A stretch of 64,000 nucleotides of DNA from an uncultured Ruminococcus sp. (lineage in GTDB: Bacteria; Bacillota; Clostridia; Oscillospirales; Ruminococcaceae): the NCBI GenBank assembly GCA_902762785.1, contig CACWPL010000010.1:1-64000 (forward strand), in the 5' to 3' direction. This document shows positions 29,550-38,000 of this stretch, in pieces. Made by a program: the position numbers and the translations under genes. Each line of letters starts with the position of its first letter. Position 1 is the first letter of the stretch. The notes under the pieces are model-generated. The model did not search any database. It was not told where the DNA came from and saw nothing but the letters and a program-made list of their open reading frames with translations.

Positions 29550-32159
29550 TCATTCGCGGACGAACGATGTCCTTGCGGCGGTGAACGGTCTTGCCAGAGA
29601 GCTCGCGAGCGGCACGGCGAATGAGAAAGCCACTGCCTGCCAGAGCAGACGCCCGAAGAGCGGCGCGGTCCCGAAGATGCCCTGCGCGAAGGGGAGCCAG
29701 ATCGTCCCCGCGAGGAGGGCGGCAGACACGAGCACCGCCCCGATCAGCTTGCCGTTCGAGAGATAGCGCACCGTGAAGAGCGTGCCGTCCTCGGCCTTGC
29801 ACTCGAAGACGTGGATGAGCTGCGAGACGACCAGCGTGAAGAGCGCGCAGGTGCGTGCCTCCGTGAGGGTGCCGCCCAGGCGCAGCGCGGTGCTGAACGC
29901 CCCCAGCGTACACAGTCCGATCATGACGCCCCGCCAGACGATGCGTCCGAGGAGGCCGCCGGCGAAGAAGCTCTCGTCCGGGCGGCGGGGCGGGCGGTGC
30001 ATCACGTCCGGCTCCGGCGGCTCGAGGCCGAGGGCGATGGCAGGGAGACCGTCCGTGGCGAGGTTCACCAGCAGGAGCTGTACGGGCAGCAGCACCACGG
30101 GCATCCCCATCAGGATCCCGAGGAACATCGTGATGACCTCGCCGATGTTGCAGGACAGCAGATAGCGCACGAACTTGCGGATGTTCGCATAGATGGCGCG
30201 TCCCTCACGGACGGCGCTCACGAGCGTGGCGAGGTCGTCGTCGGTGAGGATGACGTCGGCGGCCTGCTTGGCGACGTCCGTCCCGGAGGCGCCCATCGCG
30301 ACCCCGACGTCGGCCTCGCGGATGGCGGGGGCATCGTTCACGCCGTCGCCCGTCATGGTCACGACCGCGCCCGCCCTCCGGAACGCCCGCACGAGCCGCA
30401 GCTTATGTGCCGGCCCCACGCGCGCGAACACCGAGATCGCCCCCAGACGCCGGTCGAGCTGCGCCTCGGTCATCAGGTCCAGCTCGTCGCCGGTGACGAC
30501 CTCGCCGCCGCGCAGCAGGCCGGTCTGACGGGCGATGGCGGCGGCAGTCTTCTTGTGGTCGCCGGTGATCATGACCGTGCGGATGGACGCCGCCGTGCAG
30601 GTGCGGATCGCGTCCCTCGCCTCGGGACGCGGCGGGTCGAGCATCCCGCTCAGACCAAGGAAGACCATCCCGTCCGCGGCGTCCTCCAGGCGGTCACAGG
30701 CCTTCTCCGCGAACGCGAGCACGCGCAGCGCCTGTGCCGAGAGAGTCTCGGTCTCCTCGAGGATCGCGCGGCGGTGAGAGGCCGTCAGCGGCACGTCTCC
30801 CTGTGCTGTGCGGACATGCGAGCAGCGCGTGAGGATCACGTCAGCCGCGCCCTTCGCACACACGAGATGCCGCGTCCCGTCCCGCATGAGGACGGCCATG
30901 CAGCGCGTCTCGGATTCAAACGGCAGCTCTTCTACGAGCGTCCAGCTCGCGAGCGTGCGGCGGGACATCCCGGCCTTCGCGGCGGCCACGAGGAGCGCGG
31001 TCTCGGTCGGGTCGCCGACGGCCTCCCATTCGGCCGCTGTCCCGTCCTTGAGCACGGCGCGGCAGCAGAGGATGCCGCAGCGCAGCACCCCCTCGAGCGC
31101 CGGGATCTTATGCGGCGAGACGGGCTTCCCGTCCTCGAGGACGGCCCCCTCACGCCGCAGCCCGCTGCCGGTGACGGTGAAGCGCCGTCCGTCCGCGGAG
31201 AGGGTCGTGACGGTCATGTGTCCCTCCGTGATGGTGCCGGTCTTGTCGGTGCAGATGACGGACGTACACCCGAGCGTCTCGATGCTGTGCAGACGGTTCA
31301 CGAGCGCATGCTGCTTCATCATCCGCGAGACGGCCAGCGCGAGCGCGATGGTGACGGTCGCGGGCAGTCCCTCCGGGATGGCGGCGATGGCGATGGAGAT
31401 GCCGGTCATCAGCATCTCGAACACCGGCTCCCCGCGCAGCACGCCCGCGCCGAACACCGCCGCGCACACACCCAGACAGATCACCGCCAGCACGCGTCCC
31501 AGCTCGCCGAGGCGCTTCTGGAGGGGCGTCTCGGTCTGGCGCTGTCCGGCGAGCATCCCGGAGATGAGTCCCATCTGGGTGGCCCGGCCGGTGGCGGTGA
31601 TCTGTGCGGTGGCGGTGCCGCGGGTGACGGCCGTCCCGGCGTAGAGCATCCACGGGAGATGGAGCCCCTCCTCCGAGCCGGAGCCGGTGCGCTTCTCGAC
31701 CGGCTCGGACTCGCCCGTGAGGACGGATTCATTGACATAGAGGCGGCTCGCGGTCAGGAGCTTGGCGTCGGCCGGGACACAGTCGCCCGCCTCCACCGCG
31801 ATCACGTCACCGGGGACGAGCGTCTCGGCAGAGACCTCGCAGAGCTGTCCGTCCCGCCAGACGCGGGCGGTCGGCGTGGTCATGCTGCGCAGCGCCTCGA
31901 GAGTCCGCTCCGTGCGGTACTCCTGGACGAAGCCGAGGACGGCGTCGAGCAGCACGATCACCAGGATCGTGACCGCGTCCGTCCATTCGCCGAGCGCCGC
32001 GGAGACGCCCGTCGCCGCGAGCAGGATCAGCACCATGGCGTCCTTGAATTGGCGGAAAAAGATCCGCAGAGGGCCGGGCGGCTTCGTCTGTGCGAGCGTG
32101 TTCGGCCCATGCTCGCGCAGCAGCGCCTCGGCCTGCGTGGTCGTCAGTCCGTTCATCAT
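29550..32159 (-). CDS. P2A-type calcium-transporting ATPase
   Basis: An 869-residue cation pump. Order: actuator with TGES, M4 helix with AAIPEGLPATVTIAL, phosphorylation motif DKTGT (Asp305), hinge MTGDGVNDAPA, and the C-terminal six-helix block. Ca2+-site residues match SERCA: Glu in PEGLP, Asn and Glu in LSCNIGEV, and Asn, Thr and Asp in VNLATDG. It therefore probably expels Ca2+ using ATP. ATG 32159 or 32156 could start it; AAGGAAGGGGAG precedes both. A longer in-frame start at 32222 would cover the ribosome site and is not used. Confidence 0.92.
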   Translation of the reverse strand: MMNGLTTTQAEALLREHGPNTLAQTKPPGPLRIFFRQFKDAMVLILLAATGVSAALGEWTDAVTILVIVLLDAVLGFVQEYRTERTLEALRSMTTPTARVWRDGQLCEVSAETLVPGDVIAVEAGDCVPADAKLLTASRLYVNESVLTGESEPVEKRTGSGSEEGLHLPWMLYAGTAVTRGTATAQITATGRATQMGLISGMLAGQRQTETPLQKRLGELGRVLAVICLGVCAAVFGAGVLRGEPVFEMLMTGISIAIAAIPEGLPATVTIALALAVSRMMKQHALVNRLHSIETLGCTSVICTDKTGTITEGHMTVTTLSADGRRFTVTGSGLRREGAVLEDGKPVSPHKIPALEGVLRCGILCCRAVLKDGTAAEWEAVGDPTETALLVAAAKAGMSRRTLASWTLVEELPFESETRCMAVLMRDGTRHLVCAKGAADVILTRCSHVRTAQGDVPLTASHRRAILEETETLSAQALRVLAFAEKACDRLEDAADGMVFLGLSGMLDPPRPEARDAIRTCTAASIRTVMITGDHKKTAAAIARQTGLLRGGEVVTGDELDLMTEAQLDRRLGAISVFARVGPAHKLRLVRAFRRAGAVVTMTGDGVNDAPAIREADVGVAMGASGTDVAKQAADVILTDDDLATLVSAVREGRAIYANIRKFVRYLLSCNIGEVITMFLGILMGMPVVLLPVQLLLVNLATDGLPAIALGLEPPEPDVMHRPPRRPDESFFAGGLLGRIVWRGVMIGLCTLGAFSTALRLGGTLTEARTCALFTLVVSQLIHVFECKAEDGTLFTVRYLSNGKLIGAVLVSAALLAGTIWLPFAQGIFGTAPLFGRLLWQAVAFSFAVPLASSLARPFTAARTSFVRE

Positions 32160-32327
32160 GATCTCCCCTTCCTTTGCACAGGCAGCCGGCCTGTCTGCCA
32201 CAGGATATGCGGGAGACCGCAAAGGTTATGCAGGACGATCGAACCTCGTCCCGCTGCGCAGCATCTCACGACAACAGGACCGCGGCCGCACACCGGCACG
32301 CGCATCATCTTTAAGGAGGCGACCAGG

Positions 32328-33320
32328 ATGGGTCAGATCAAGATCGGAGCACTTCTCAAAAAATACGTCCCCGAGCCGGGTGAGATCGTGGCATCTGTGT
32401 CACCTGAGATCCGCACCATCGACAATTATGCTTTTTCCAACTGCACGGCGCTCAAGACCGTGCTGCTCCCCGATACGCTCCAGACGATCGAGGACCGTTC
32501 CTTCGCACGCTGCTCCTCGCTCCTCATGCTGGAGATCCCCGATCGTCTCGTCAAGATCGGCAGCGGCGCATTCGCGGACTGCACGTCCCTCAAGGAGATC
32601 GACCTGAGCCGATGCCGCTCGCTCACGATCGGGCCGCGCGCTTTCTCCGGCTGCACGTCCCTCGAGAAGATCACGGTCGCGGACAGCGTCGTCATCGGAC
32701 AGGATGCGTTCAGCGGCTGCACGGCACTGAGATCCATCTGCTGCACCGATGCGGACGGCGGGTGCAGCGAGTTCGGGCAGGCGGCATTTGGCTCGTATTT
32801 CACCAAGATCCCGGACGTCTTCTTCGGCAAGACCTCTTATCGCTACTATGACATCATCGAGGAGATGTACTGGATCGCCCTTGTGTCGTGCGGCTATGGC
32901 AAGGGCGAGAAGTACGTCAAGCGGAACATCGACAGCTACCTCGAGCGGTTCCTGCTGCGCCAGCGCTATGCGGACCTGCGTTTCCTGATCGGGCATAAGC
33001 TGGTGACGCCGCTGCGCTTCGACCGTACCCTTGCGGAGCTGTCGGACCGCAAGGCCTTCCAGTACATCACGGCGGAGCGTGCGCTGCCGGAGGCGCTCGT
33101 CCTGCTCCACAAGCAATGCACCGCCACGCTGACCGTTCTGATCGAGAAGGATGACTTCGACAGCTTCAAATGGTTCGTCGATCACGGCTTCGTGACGAAG
33201 AAGAACCTCGGCGAGATCCTCGAGGCGACCATCGCGCTCGAGCGTCCGACCTACCGTCCCATGCTCCTCGCGCTGCGGGAGGAGACCATCTCCCCGGACG
33301 AGGGGAAGCTGCGGCTCTGA
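32328..33320 (+). CDS. BspA-type leucine-rich repeat protein, cytosolic
   Basis: A 330-residue protein with five or six LRR_5 repeats (about 25-155), pattern TIDNYAFSNCTALKTVLLPDTL. A helical, ankyrin-like C-terminal region follows (about 170-330). There is no signal peptide, although many BspA-type proteins are secreted. Probably a protein-binding scaffold; the partner is unknown. TTAAGGAGG precedes ATG 32328. It is divergent from the Ca-ATPase. Confidence 0.82.
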   Translation: MGQIKIGALLKKYVPEPGEIVASVSPEIRTIDNYAFSNCTALKTVLLPDTLQTIEDRSFARCSSLLMLEIPDRLVKIGSGAFADCTSLKEIDLSRCRSLTIGPRAFSGCTSLEKITVADSVVIGQDAFSGCTALRSICCTDADGGCSEFGQAAFGSYFTKIPDVFFGKTSYRYYDIIEEMYWIALVSCGYGKGEKYVKRNIDSYLERFLLRQRYADLRFLIGHKLVTPLRFDRTLAELSDRKAFQYITAERALPEALVLLHKQCTATLTVLIEKDDFDSFKWFVDHGFVTKKNLGEILEATIALERPTYRPMLLALREETISPDEGKLRL

Positions 33321-33327
33321 CAAAAAT

Positions 33328-33356
33328 GAACGCCTCCCCATCCCGGGGAGGCGTTC
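33328..33356. terminator. Bidirectional terminator
   Basis: GAACGCCTCCCC / GGGGAGGCGTTC is a perfect 12-base-pair stem with a five-base loop, between the convergent LRR and antiporter genes. A run of As at its left side gives Ts to the minus strand. Confidence 0.85.
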
Positions 33357-33360
33357 GCCG

Positions 33361-34335
33361 TCATCTCATGCAGATATAGACCACATACGCCGCATACATC
33401 AGGAGCATCGCGGCGCCGCCCCAGCGGGCGAGCTGCTTTTTCGGCCAGCAGAAGACCCAGACGATCGCAGAAAAGACCATCAGCACGATGATGTCCACGG
33501 CGTTCTCGCCGGTGAAGCTCATCGGGGAGATGGCGCCGGAGATGCCGAGCACCATCAGGATGTTGAAGATGTTCGAGCCGACGACGTTGCCGAGCGCCAT
33601 GTCGACCTCCTTCTTCCGTGCGGCCACGGCGGAGGTCACCAGCTCCGGCAGGCTCGTGCCGAGCGCGACGATCGTCAGGCCGACGAGGTTCTGCGACATG
33701 CCGAAGCGAATCGCGATGGACGATGCTGCATCGACCACGCGGTCACCGCCGAACACGATCGCCGCTGCGCCGCCGATGATGAAGAGGATGCACTGCCAGA
33801 TGGGCAGCGTCTTGGGCTCGTCCGCCTCTGCGGCGGCATCGCCTCCGTTCTTGCGCGCGTTCAGTGCCGAGCGCACCATCCACACGAGGAACGCCACGAA
33901 GATCACCAGCAGTATCGCGCCCTCTACATGCCCGACCGTCCATCCCGTCAGGCCGAAGATCAGCAGCAGCACCGCCGCACCGACCGAGAGCGGATATTCC
34001 CGCAGCAGCATCGACTTCTGCACCGCCATCGGACAGAGCACCGCGCACACGCCGCATACGACCATGAGGTTGATGATGTTCGAGCCGACGGCGTTGGCGA
34101 TGGCCAGCTCATTGTTGTGGGCGAGGGCCGCCGTGACGCTGACGGAGCACTCCGGCAGGGAGGTGCCCATCGCCACGATGGTCAGGCCGATGATGAGGGA
34201 GGGCACCTTGAGCATCTTGGCGACGCTCGAGCTGCCGTCTACGAAAAAGTCAGCGCCCTTCACGAGCAGGACGAATCCGATGACGAGCCAAAGGCACGCC
34301 TGCCACAGGGTATCGGTACTCAGTAATGCTTCCAT
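33361..34335 (-). CDS. Calcium/sodium antiporter, CaCA family
   Basis: A 324-residue membrane protein with about ten helices in two inverted halves. Both alpha repeats are present: GTSLPECSVSVTAA in the first half, with AVGSNIINL, and GTSLPELVTSAVAA with NVVGSNIFNIL in the second. The conserved Glu of each GTSLPE is the ion ligand. It would exchange Ca2+ for Na+ across the membrane. It starts nine bases after pdxK with GAGGTAG as ribosome site, so the two are co-transcribed. Confidence 0.92.
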   Translation of the reverse strand: MEALLSTDTLWQACLWLVIGFVLLVKGADFFVDGSSSVAKMLKVPSLIIGLTIVAMGTSLPECSVSVTAALAHNNELAIANAVGSNIINLMVVCGVCAVLCPMAVQKSMLLREYPLSVGAAVLLLIFGLTGWTVGHVEGAILLVIFVAFLVWMVRSALNARKNGGDAAAEADEPKTLPIWQCILFIIGGAAAIVFGGDRVVDAASSIAIRFGMSQNLVGLTIVALGTSLPELVTSAVAARKKEVDMALGNVVGSNIFNILMVLGISGAISPMSFTGENAVDIIVLMVFSAIVWVFCWPKKQLARWGGAAMLLMYAAYVVYICMR

Positions 34336-34344
34336 CGTCCTACC

Positions 34345-35187
34345 TCACTTTCGCAGCGCGTCGATGAGCGCCGGCAGCACGGTCTCGAACTTGACACCGT
34401 ACCAATGGCTCGCATCGTCCATGGTGTTCTCGATGCTCTGCACGGTCAGGTCGGCCGCGAGCTTGGCGGCCTCGAAGGCAGAGCGTCCTTGCAGCACCGC
34501 ACCGACGAAGATCGAGGCGTAGACGTCGCCCGTGCCGTGGGTGACGCGGTCGAGGTACTTGTGCCGGTAATACTGCGTCACGCCGTTCTCGCGGACGATG
34601 ACGCCCGTGGTGCCCGGCTCATAGCTGATGCCGGTGAGGATGACCGTCCCGGCGCCGGCGGCCTCGAGGCGCGTGAGGATCTCGGCGATGTAGGCCTCGT
34701 CGTACTCCGTGCGATAGGGCATGTCCGTGAGGAGACAGGCCTCGGTGAGGTTCGGCAGCATGACGTCCGCAGAGAAGCACAGCGGCTTGATCGCGTGGAC
34801 ATAGGGCATGTCGAACGCGCCGTACAGCACGCCGTTATCGGCCATGGCGGGATCGACGAAGACCTTCCCGCCCGGACGGCGCAGGTCGCGGATGATGTCC
34901 TGTACATAGCCGATCTGCTCGATGCTGCCGAGGTAGCCGGTGTAGACGGCATCGAACGAGATGCCCTCCTTCTTCCAGTGGGCAGCGACGGCGGGCATGT
35001 CCGCAGTCAGGTCACGGACGGTGAAGCCCTTGAAGCCGCCGGTGTGGGTGGACAGCACGGCGGACGGCAGGATGCAGGTCTCCGCCCCGCATGCGGACAG
35101 GATGGGCAGCGCCACAGTCAGAGAGCACTGTCCGACACAGGAGATGTCCTGTATCGTGAGCAGCTTGGGGTATCGCAGTTGATCCAT
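34345..35187 (-). CDS. pdxK: Pyridoxal/pyridoxamine kinase
   Basis: A 280-residue ribokinase-fold vitamin B6 kinase. Features are IQDISCVGQCSLTVALPILSA at the N terminus (read in parts), LPSAVLSTHTGG, VDPAMADNG, PNLTEA, and the GTGD catalytic motif HGTGDVYAS with its Asp base. It makes PLP from the salvage vitamers. GAGGAGGTAA precedes the ATG, and a GGGAG/CTCCC hairpin sits directly before that site. First gene of a two-gene unit with the antiporter. Confidence 0.92.
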   Translation of the reverse strand: MDQLRYPKLLTIQDISCVGQCSLTVALPILSACGAETCILPSAVLSTHTGGFKGFTVRDLTADMPAVAAHWKKEGISFDAVYTGYLGSIEQIGYVQDIIRDLRRPGGKVFVDPAMADNGVLYGAFDMPYVHAIKPLCFSADVMLPNLTEACLLTDMPYRTEYDEAYIAEILTRLEAAGAGTVILTGISYEPGTTGVIVRENGVTQYYRHKYLDRVTHGTGDVYASIFVGAVLQGRSAFEAAKLAADLTVQSIENTMDDASHWYGVKFETVLPALIDALRK

Positions 35188-35195
35188 AGATAGTT

Positions 35196-35213
35196 ACCTC
35201 CTCGGGAGACGCG
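35196..35213 (-). promoter_or_regulatory. Hairpin next to the pdxK ribosome binding site
   Basis: In the pdxK leader, CGGGAG-CGCGT-CTCCCG folds into a 6-base-pair hairpin whose 3' side touches AGGAGG. It could affect translation. No known B6 riboswitch is recognised. Confidence 0.35.
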
Positions 35214-35283
35214 CTCCCGTGATGATGCTTTTGTTGACTGTCGATGACAAAGACGGCGTTCCTTGCAGGAAATGCCAACACAT

Positions 35284-35312
35284 ATTATAACACGATCTCC
35301 GCCCTCTGTCAA
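35284..35312 (-). promoter_or_regulatory. Sigma-A promoter of pdxK and the antiporter
   Basis: On the minus strand TTGACA, 17 bases, TATAAT, both perfect. The leader is about 90 bases. Confidence 0.87.
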
Positions 35313-35318
35313 GCATAC

Positions 35319-35350
35319 GAAAAGAGACTGCCGCAGATCATACGGCAGTC
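35319..35350 (-). terminator. Terminator of the DUF2325-DUF3793 unit
   Basis: On the minus strand GACTGCCG / CGGCAGTC is a perfect 8-base-pair stem followed by TCTTTT. Confidence 0.78.
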
Positions 35351-35366
35351 CCATCTTTCCACATAT

Positions 35367-35921
35367 TCAATGTCTTTCCACGGCCAGATGCGCGAGTCCC
35401 TTGCCATTGCGGAGCTGCTCGAGGTAGCAGGCGGTGCAGCGGCGGTAGCGCGCGAAGGTGCGCTGTGCCTTGTCGGCGTCGCCGTAGACCTTCCAGAAGC
35501 CCACGCATTTGCACGGACGCTGCTCCAGGAATCCCTGCACGTCCTCGGGCGGGTAGCCCAGGAAGAGCCCGATCTCATGCGGGAACGCCTCACTGTCACG
35601 CAGCTTGCAGGCCAGCTCCGCGAGCGCCCGGTCTCCCGTGACGTGCCGGTAGCCCTGCCGCGCCAGGAGCGCCGCGCTCTCGGTACGGCGGAGGTCACGG
35701 GCGAGCTGTGCCGGACGGTAGAGATAGAGCAGCGCCCGTCCGCCCGCGGCATCGTACCGCAGCGGCAGGATCCGCAGTCCCTTGTCCCGCAGGATGCCGT
35801 TGAGCGCCCGCAGGTCCTCCCGCATCTCCTCCTTGGAACGGAACACGCACCCGAACAGGTTCGCCGTTTTCAGTCCGGCCAGGGTGGGGGAGCAGTGCCG
35901 GACGATCGTCTCCTCGGACAT
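35367..35921 (-). CDS. DUF3793 family protein
   Basis: A 184-residue cytosolic protein with the features of DUF3793: HCSPTLAGLKTANLF at the start, RILPLRYDAAGGRALLYLYRP, HEIGLFLGYPPEDVQGF, and the C-terminal KCVGFWKVYGD. Members often sit near iron uptake or flavodoxin genes; the function is unknown. It starts three bases after the DUF2325 gene, with little ribosome site of its own, so translation is probably coupled. Confidence 0.88.
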   Translation of the reverse strand: MSEETIVRHCSPTLAGLKTANLFGCVFRSKEEMREDLRALNGILRDKGLRILPLRYDAAGGRALLYLYRPAQLARDLRRTESAALLARQGYRHVTGDRALAELACKLRDSEAFPHEIGLFLGYPPEDVQGFLEQRPCKCVGFWKVYGDADKAQRTFARYRRCTACYLEQLRNGKGLAHLAVERH

Positions 35922-35924
35922 GGC

Positions 35925-36206
35925 TCAGACCGCGTGCTCTGCCAGGATGCTCTTCAGGGCAGAGGCCGAGCTCGTGTGGCAGCGGACGATCCGCGTGCGC
36001 TTGGTGTCGGTCGAATCCAGCGCGAGCCGGATCATCTTGTGGGAGGCGGTGCCGGTGAACAGCACCAGCAGATCGGGCGAGCCGATCTTGTTCTTCAGGC
36101 CGTCACGCATCTGCGTGAACACCTTGGCTTGACATTTGTGATCCTCACAGATGTCCTTATACTGCCGTACCATGCGGTCATTGCCGCCTACGATGACTAC
36201 GCTCAT
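35925..36206 (-). CDS. DUF2325 family protein
   Basis: A 93-residue protein starting MSVVIVGGNDRM, with KVFTQMRDGLKNKIGSPDLLVLFTG and RCHTSSASALKSIL, matching the small DUF2325 family. Function unknown. The start at 36206 is chosen since it fits the family N terminus; AAAGGA lies upstream. It is often paired with DUF3793, as here. Confidence 0.82.
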   Translation of the reverse strand: MSVVIVGGNDRMVRQYKDICEDHKCQAKVFTQMRDGLKNKIGSPDLLVLFTGTASHKMIRLALDSTDTKRTRIVRCHTSSASALKSILAEHAV

Positions 36207-36282
36207 AGTTCCATATATCCTTTCTGTGACGCTCCTGTGGAGCGGATGTCTCTTCATGACGGACGTATCCGACGATAGTTCT

Positions 36283-36291
36283 ATCATATCA
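36283..36291 (-). promoter_or_regulatory. Extended -10 promoter of the DUF2325-DUF3793 unit
   Basis: On the minus strand TGATATGAT forms an extended -10 directly after the upstream terminator. No -35 match. Confidence 0.5.
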
Positions 36292-36316
36292 AAAAAACGG
36301 AGCACTTTCCGCTCCG
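36291..36316 (-). terminator. Terminator of the AraC-family gene
   Basis: On the minus strand CGGAGC / GCTCCG encloses a seven-base loop and is followed by seven Ts. Confidence 0.82.
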
Positions 36317-36402
36317 AATCGGATGAAAAATGCTCCAAAAGGACACTTATCTATTTTTGCGGACATCGCGTCGTTTTTGCCGCGGATGATGCCATTTTAC
36401 CG

Positions 36403-37377
36403 TCATATCCCGTTCTTTCTTTCCGAACGGACACTCTCGATGGGGAGCCCCTTGCTGCTCCGAAAGTCGCGCGGCGTCATGCCCATGACCTCCCGGAACG
36501 CCTTGGAGAACTTGCTCCCGTTGTCGTAGCCGCACTCCCCGGCGATGTCGAGGATCGTGCGGTCGGTCTCCTGGAGGAGGCGGGCGGCGGAGAGCATCTT
36601 CTGCGTCCGCGCGTAGGAATAGACCGAGTCGCCGTAGACATTGCGGAAGCTCTTTTTCAGATGCGTCGGCGAGACGCAGAACTGCGCGGCGAGCTGCTCG
36701 ATCGTGTAGTGCTCGCTCATGTGCGCACAGATGTAGCTGCAAACGGCCTTCGCGAGCCGCACCTGCGAGGGCGGGCAGGCGTGCGTCCCGGTCTGGGAGC
36801 TGTCCGCATCGAGGACGCTCAGGAACAGCAGCAGCTCGAGGACCTTCACCTTATAATAGCCCATGCGGATGCTGTCCGGGATGCTGTAGAGCTCGGAGAA
36901 GATGTGCTCGAGGCGCTCCGTCGAGCGGATGATGAAGCACGCGTCCCCGGGACAGAGGCGCTCCATCAGCACGGCCGGCCGGACGTTCACATCGTCCAAG
37001 AAGCACGACAGGCACTCCGGCGCCTTGGCCGGGTCGATCAGGATGGAGATGCCGTGGTAATGCGAGGTCGGGAAATAGGCCTCGGAGGGGGCATCGCCGC
37101 TGCGGTCGACGGAGAGGTCGCCGGCGGAGAGGTAGTAATACTGCTGGCCGACATGGTGCTCGAAGCGTCCCTCGCGGCAGTGGTCGATCACGAGCGTGCC
37201 GGGCGCCTCGGGGGACGGCCACTCGCAGCGGAGCATGTGGACATCGCGGTAGATGAGCGTGATCCCGGGGAACACCCGGTAGCGCGTCTCGGTCATGGAG
37301 CCGGTCTCGTTCTCGATCGCGCGGCTCTCGGGCGTCTTTTCAGTCCTGACGGACGGGCAGGCGGTCTCGTTCGCCAT
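36403..37377 (-). CDS. AraC-family transcriptional regulator
   Basis: A 324-residue regulator with an N-terminal cupin-like sensing region (about 25-180) and a C-terminal double helix-turn-helix (about 220-315) with IEQLAAQFCVSPTHLKKSFR and ILDIAGECGYDNGSKFSKAFREVMGMTP, the AraC signature. AAAGGAGGTG precedes ATG 37377. It lies upstream of the DUF2325/DUF3793 genes on the same strand, separated by a terminator. The ligand is unknown; a link to metal or haem supply is only suggested by neighbours. Confidence 0.92.
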   Translation of the reverse strand: MANETACPSVRTEKTPESRAIENETGSMTETRYRVFPGITLIYRDVHMLRCEWPSPEAPGTLVIDHCREGRFEHHVGQQYYYLSAGDLSVDRSGDAPSEAYFPTSHYHGISILIDPAKAPECLSCFLDDVNVRPAVLMERLCPGDACFIIRSTERLEHIFSELYSIPDSIRMGYYKVKVLELLLFLSVLDADSSQTGTHACPPSQVRLAKAVCSYICAHMSEHYTIEQLAAQFCVSPTHLKKSFRNVYGDSVYSYARTQKMLSAARLLQETDRTILDIAGECGYDNGSKFSKAFREVMGMTPRDFRSSKGLPIESVRSERKNGI

Positions 37378-37400
37378 GTACCACACCTCCTTTCCTTCAA

Positions 37401-37421
37401 ATAGTTAGCATCAACTAACAT
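37401..37421. promoter_or_regulatory. Inverted repeat in the araC-type leader (possible metalloregulator site)
   Basis: GTTAG-CATCAA-CTAAC lies just after the predicted start of the AraC-family transcript. The TTAG/CTAA arms resemble DtxR/MntR-type operators only loosely. Confidence 0.4.
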
Positions 37422-37430
37422 CTAAAAGAT

Positions 37431-37459
37431 ATTATACATCATAAAATGACATTTGTCAA
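37431..37459 (-). promoter_or_regulatory. Sigma-A promoter of the AraC-family gene
   Basis: On the minus strand TTGACA, 17 bases, TATAAT. The repeat at 37401-37421 overlaps the early transcript. Confidence 0.87.
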
Positions 37460-37551
37460 GCATCCTCCTAGCTGGTAGCCATGGCTTACGGCAGTTATAC
37501 AACGCTTATTAGCCATTTTGCCCGAATGGAGTGGTAAAAACACGTCAAATA

Positions 37552-37560
37552 TGGTATGAT
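37552..37560 (+). promoter_or_regulatory. Extended -10 promoter of the DUF6110 gene
   Basis: TGGTATGAT is an extended -10; the -35 region is poor. Confidence 0.6.
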
Positions 37561-37630
37561 TCTGATAAAGACGGAGGCAGGACGTCTGTGTCCGTCTGCA
37601 ACAAGACTACAAGATCAAGAGGTGATCGCT

Positions 37631-37951
37631 ATGTTAGGACTGCCGTGGGTCAAGCTGGGGCTCTTCGCAGGCGGTGTGCTGTTCGGTACGGCCGGCCTGA
37701 AGATCCTGAGCAGCAAGGACGCCAAGAAGCTCTACACCGAGACGACGGCCGCGGTGCTGCGTGCCAAGGACTGCGTGATGGAGACGGTGACGAACGTGCG
37801 GGAGAACTGTGACGACATCCTGGCCGATGCCAAGGAGATCAACGCACAGCGTGCCGCTGCCGAGGAGGACGCCGTCATCGCCGAGAGCTGGGAGGAGGAC
37901 GTCGAGACTGACATCCCGGACGCGCCCCCCGCCGAGGACGCCGCCGAATGA
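37631..37951 (+). CDS. DUF6110 family protein
   Basis: A 106-residue protein with one N-terminal membrane helix (about 5-24, LGLFAGGVLFGTAGLKIL) and then an amphipathic, acidic helical part with SKDAKKLYTETTAAVLRAKDC. It matches the small DUF6110 proteins found beside P1B-type ATPases. It may be an accessory subunit or metal-sensing partner; this is inference from the neighbourhood. AGAGGTGATC precedes ATG 37631. Confidence 0.75.
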   Translation: MLGLPWVKLGLFAGGVLFGTAGLKILSSKDAKKLYTETTAAVLRAKDCVMETVTNVRENCDDILADAKEINAQRAAAEEDAVIAESWEEDVETDIPDAPPAEDAAE

Positions 37952-37956
37952 CCGCA

Positions 37957-37985
37957 AGTGACCGCTCCGGCGGTCACTTTTTTTG
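37957..37985 (+). terminator. Terminator/attenuator between DUF6110 and the P1B ATPase
   Basis: AGTGACCGC-TCCG-GCGGTCACT is a perfect 9-base-pair hairpin followed by seven Ts. No promoter is seen between it and the ATPase, so the pump is probably expressed by read-through at lower level. Confidence 0.85.
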
Positions 37986-38000
37986 AGAGGAGAGATACCG

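Noticed and set aside
29811-32327. A long plus-strand frame opposite the Ca-ATPase running into the LRR gene
   Set aside because: Only the last 330 codons, from the ATG at 32328 with its AAGGAGG site, make a real protein. The rest is antisense to the P-type ATPase.
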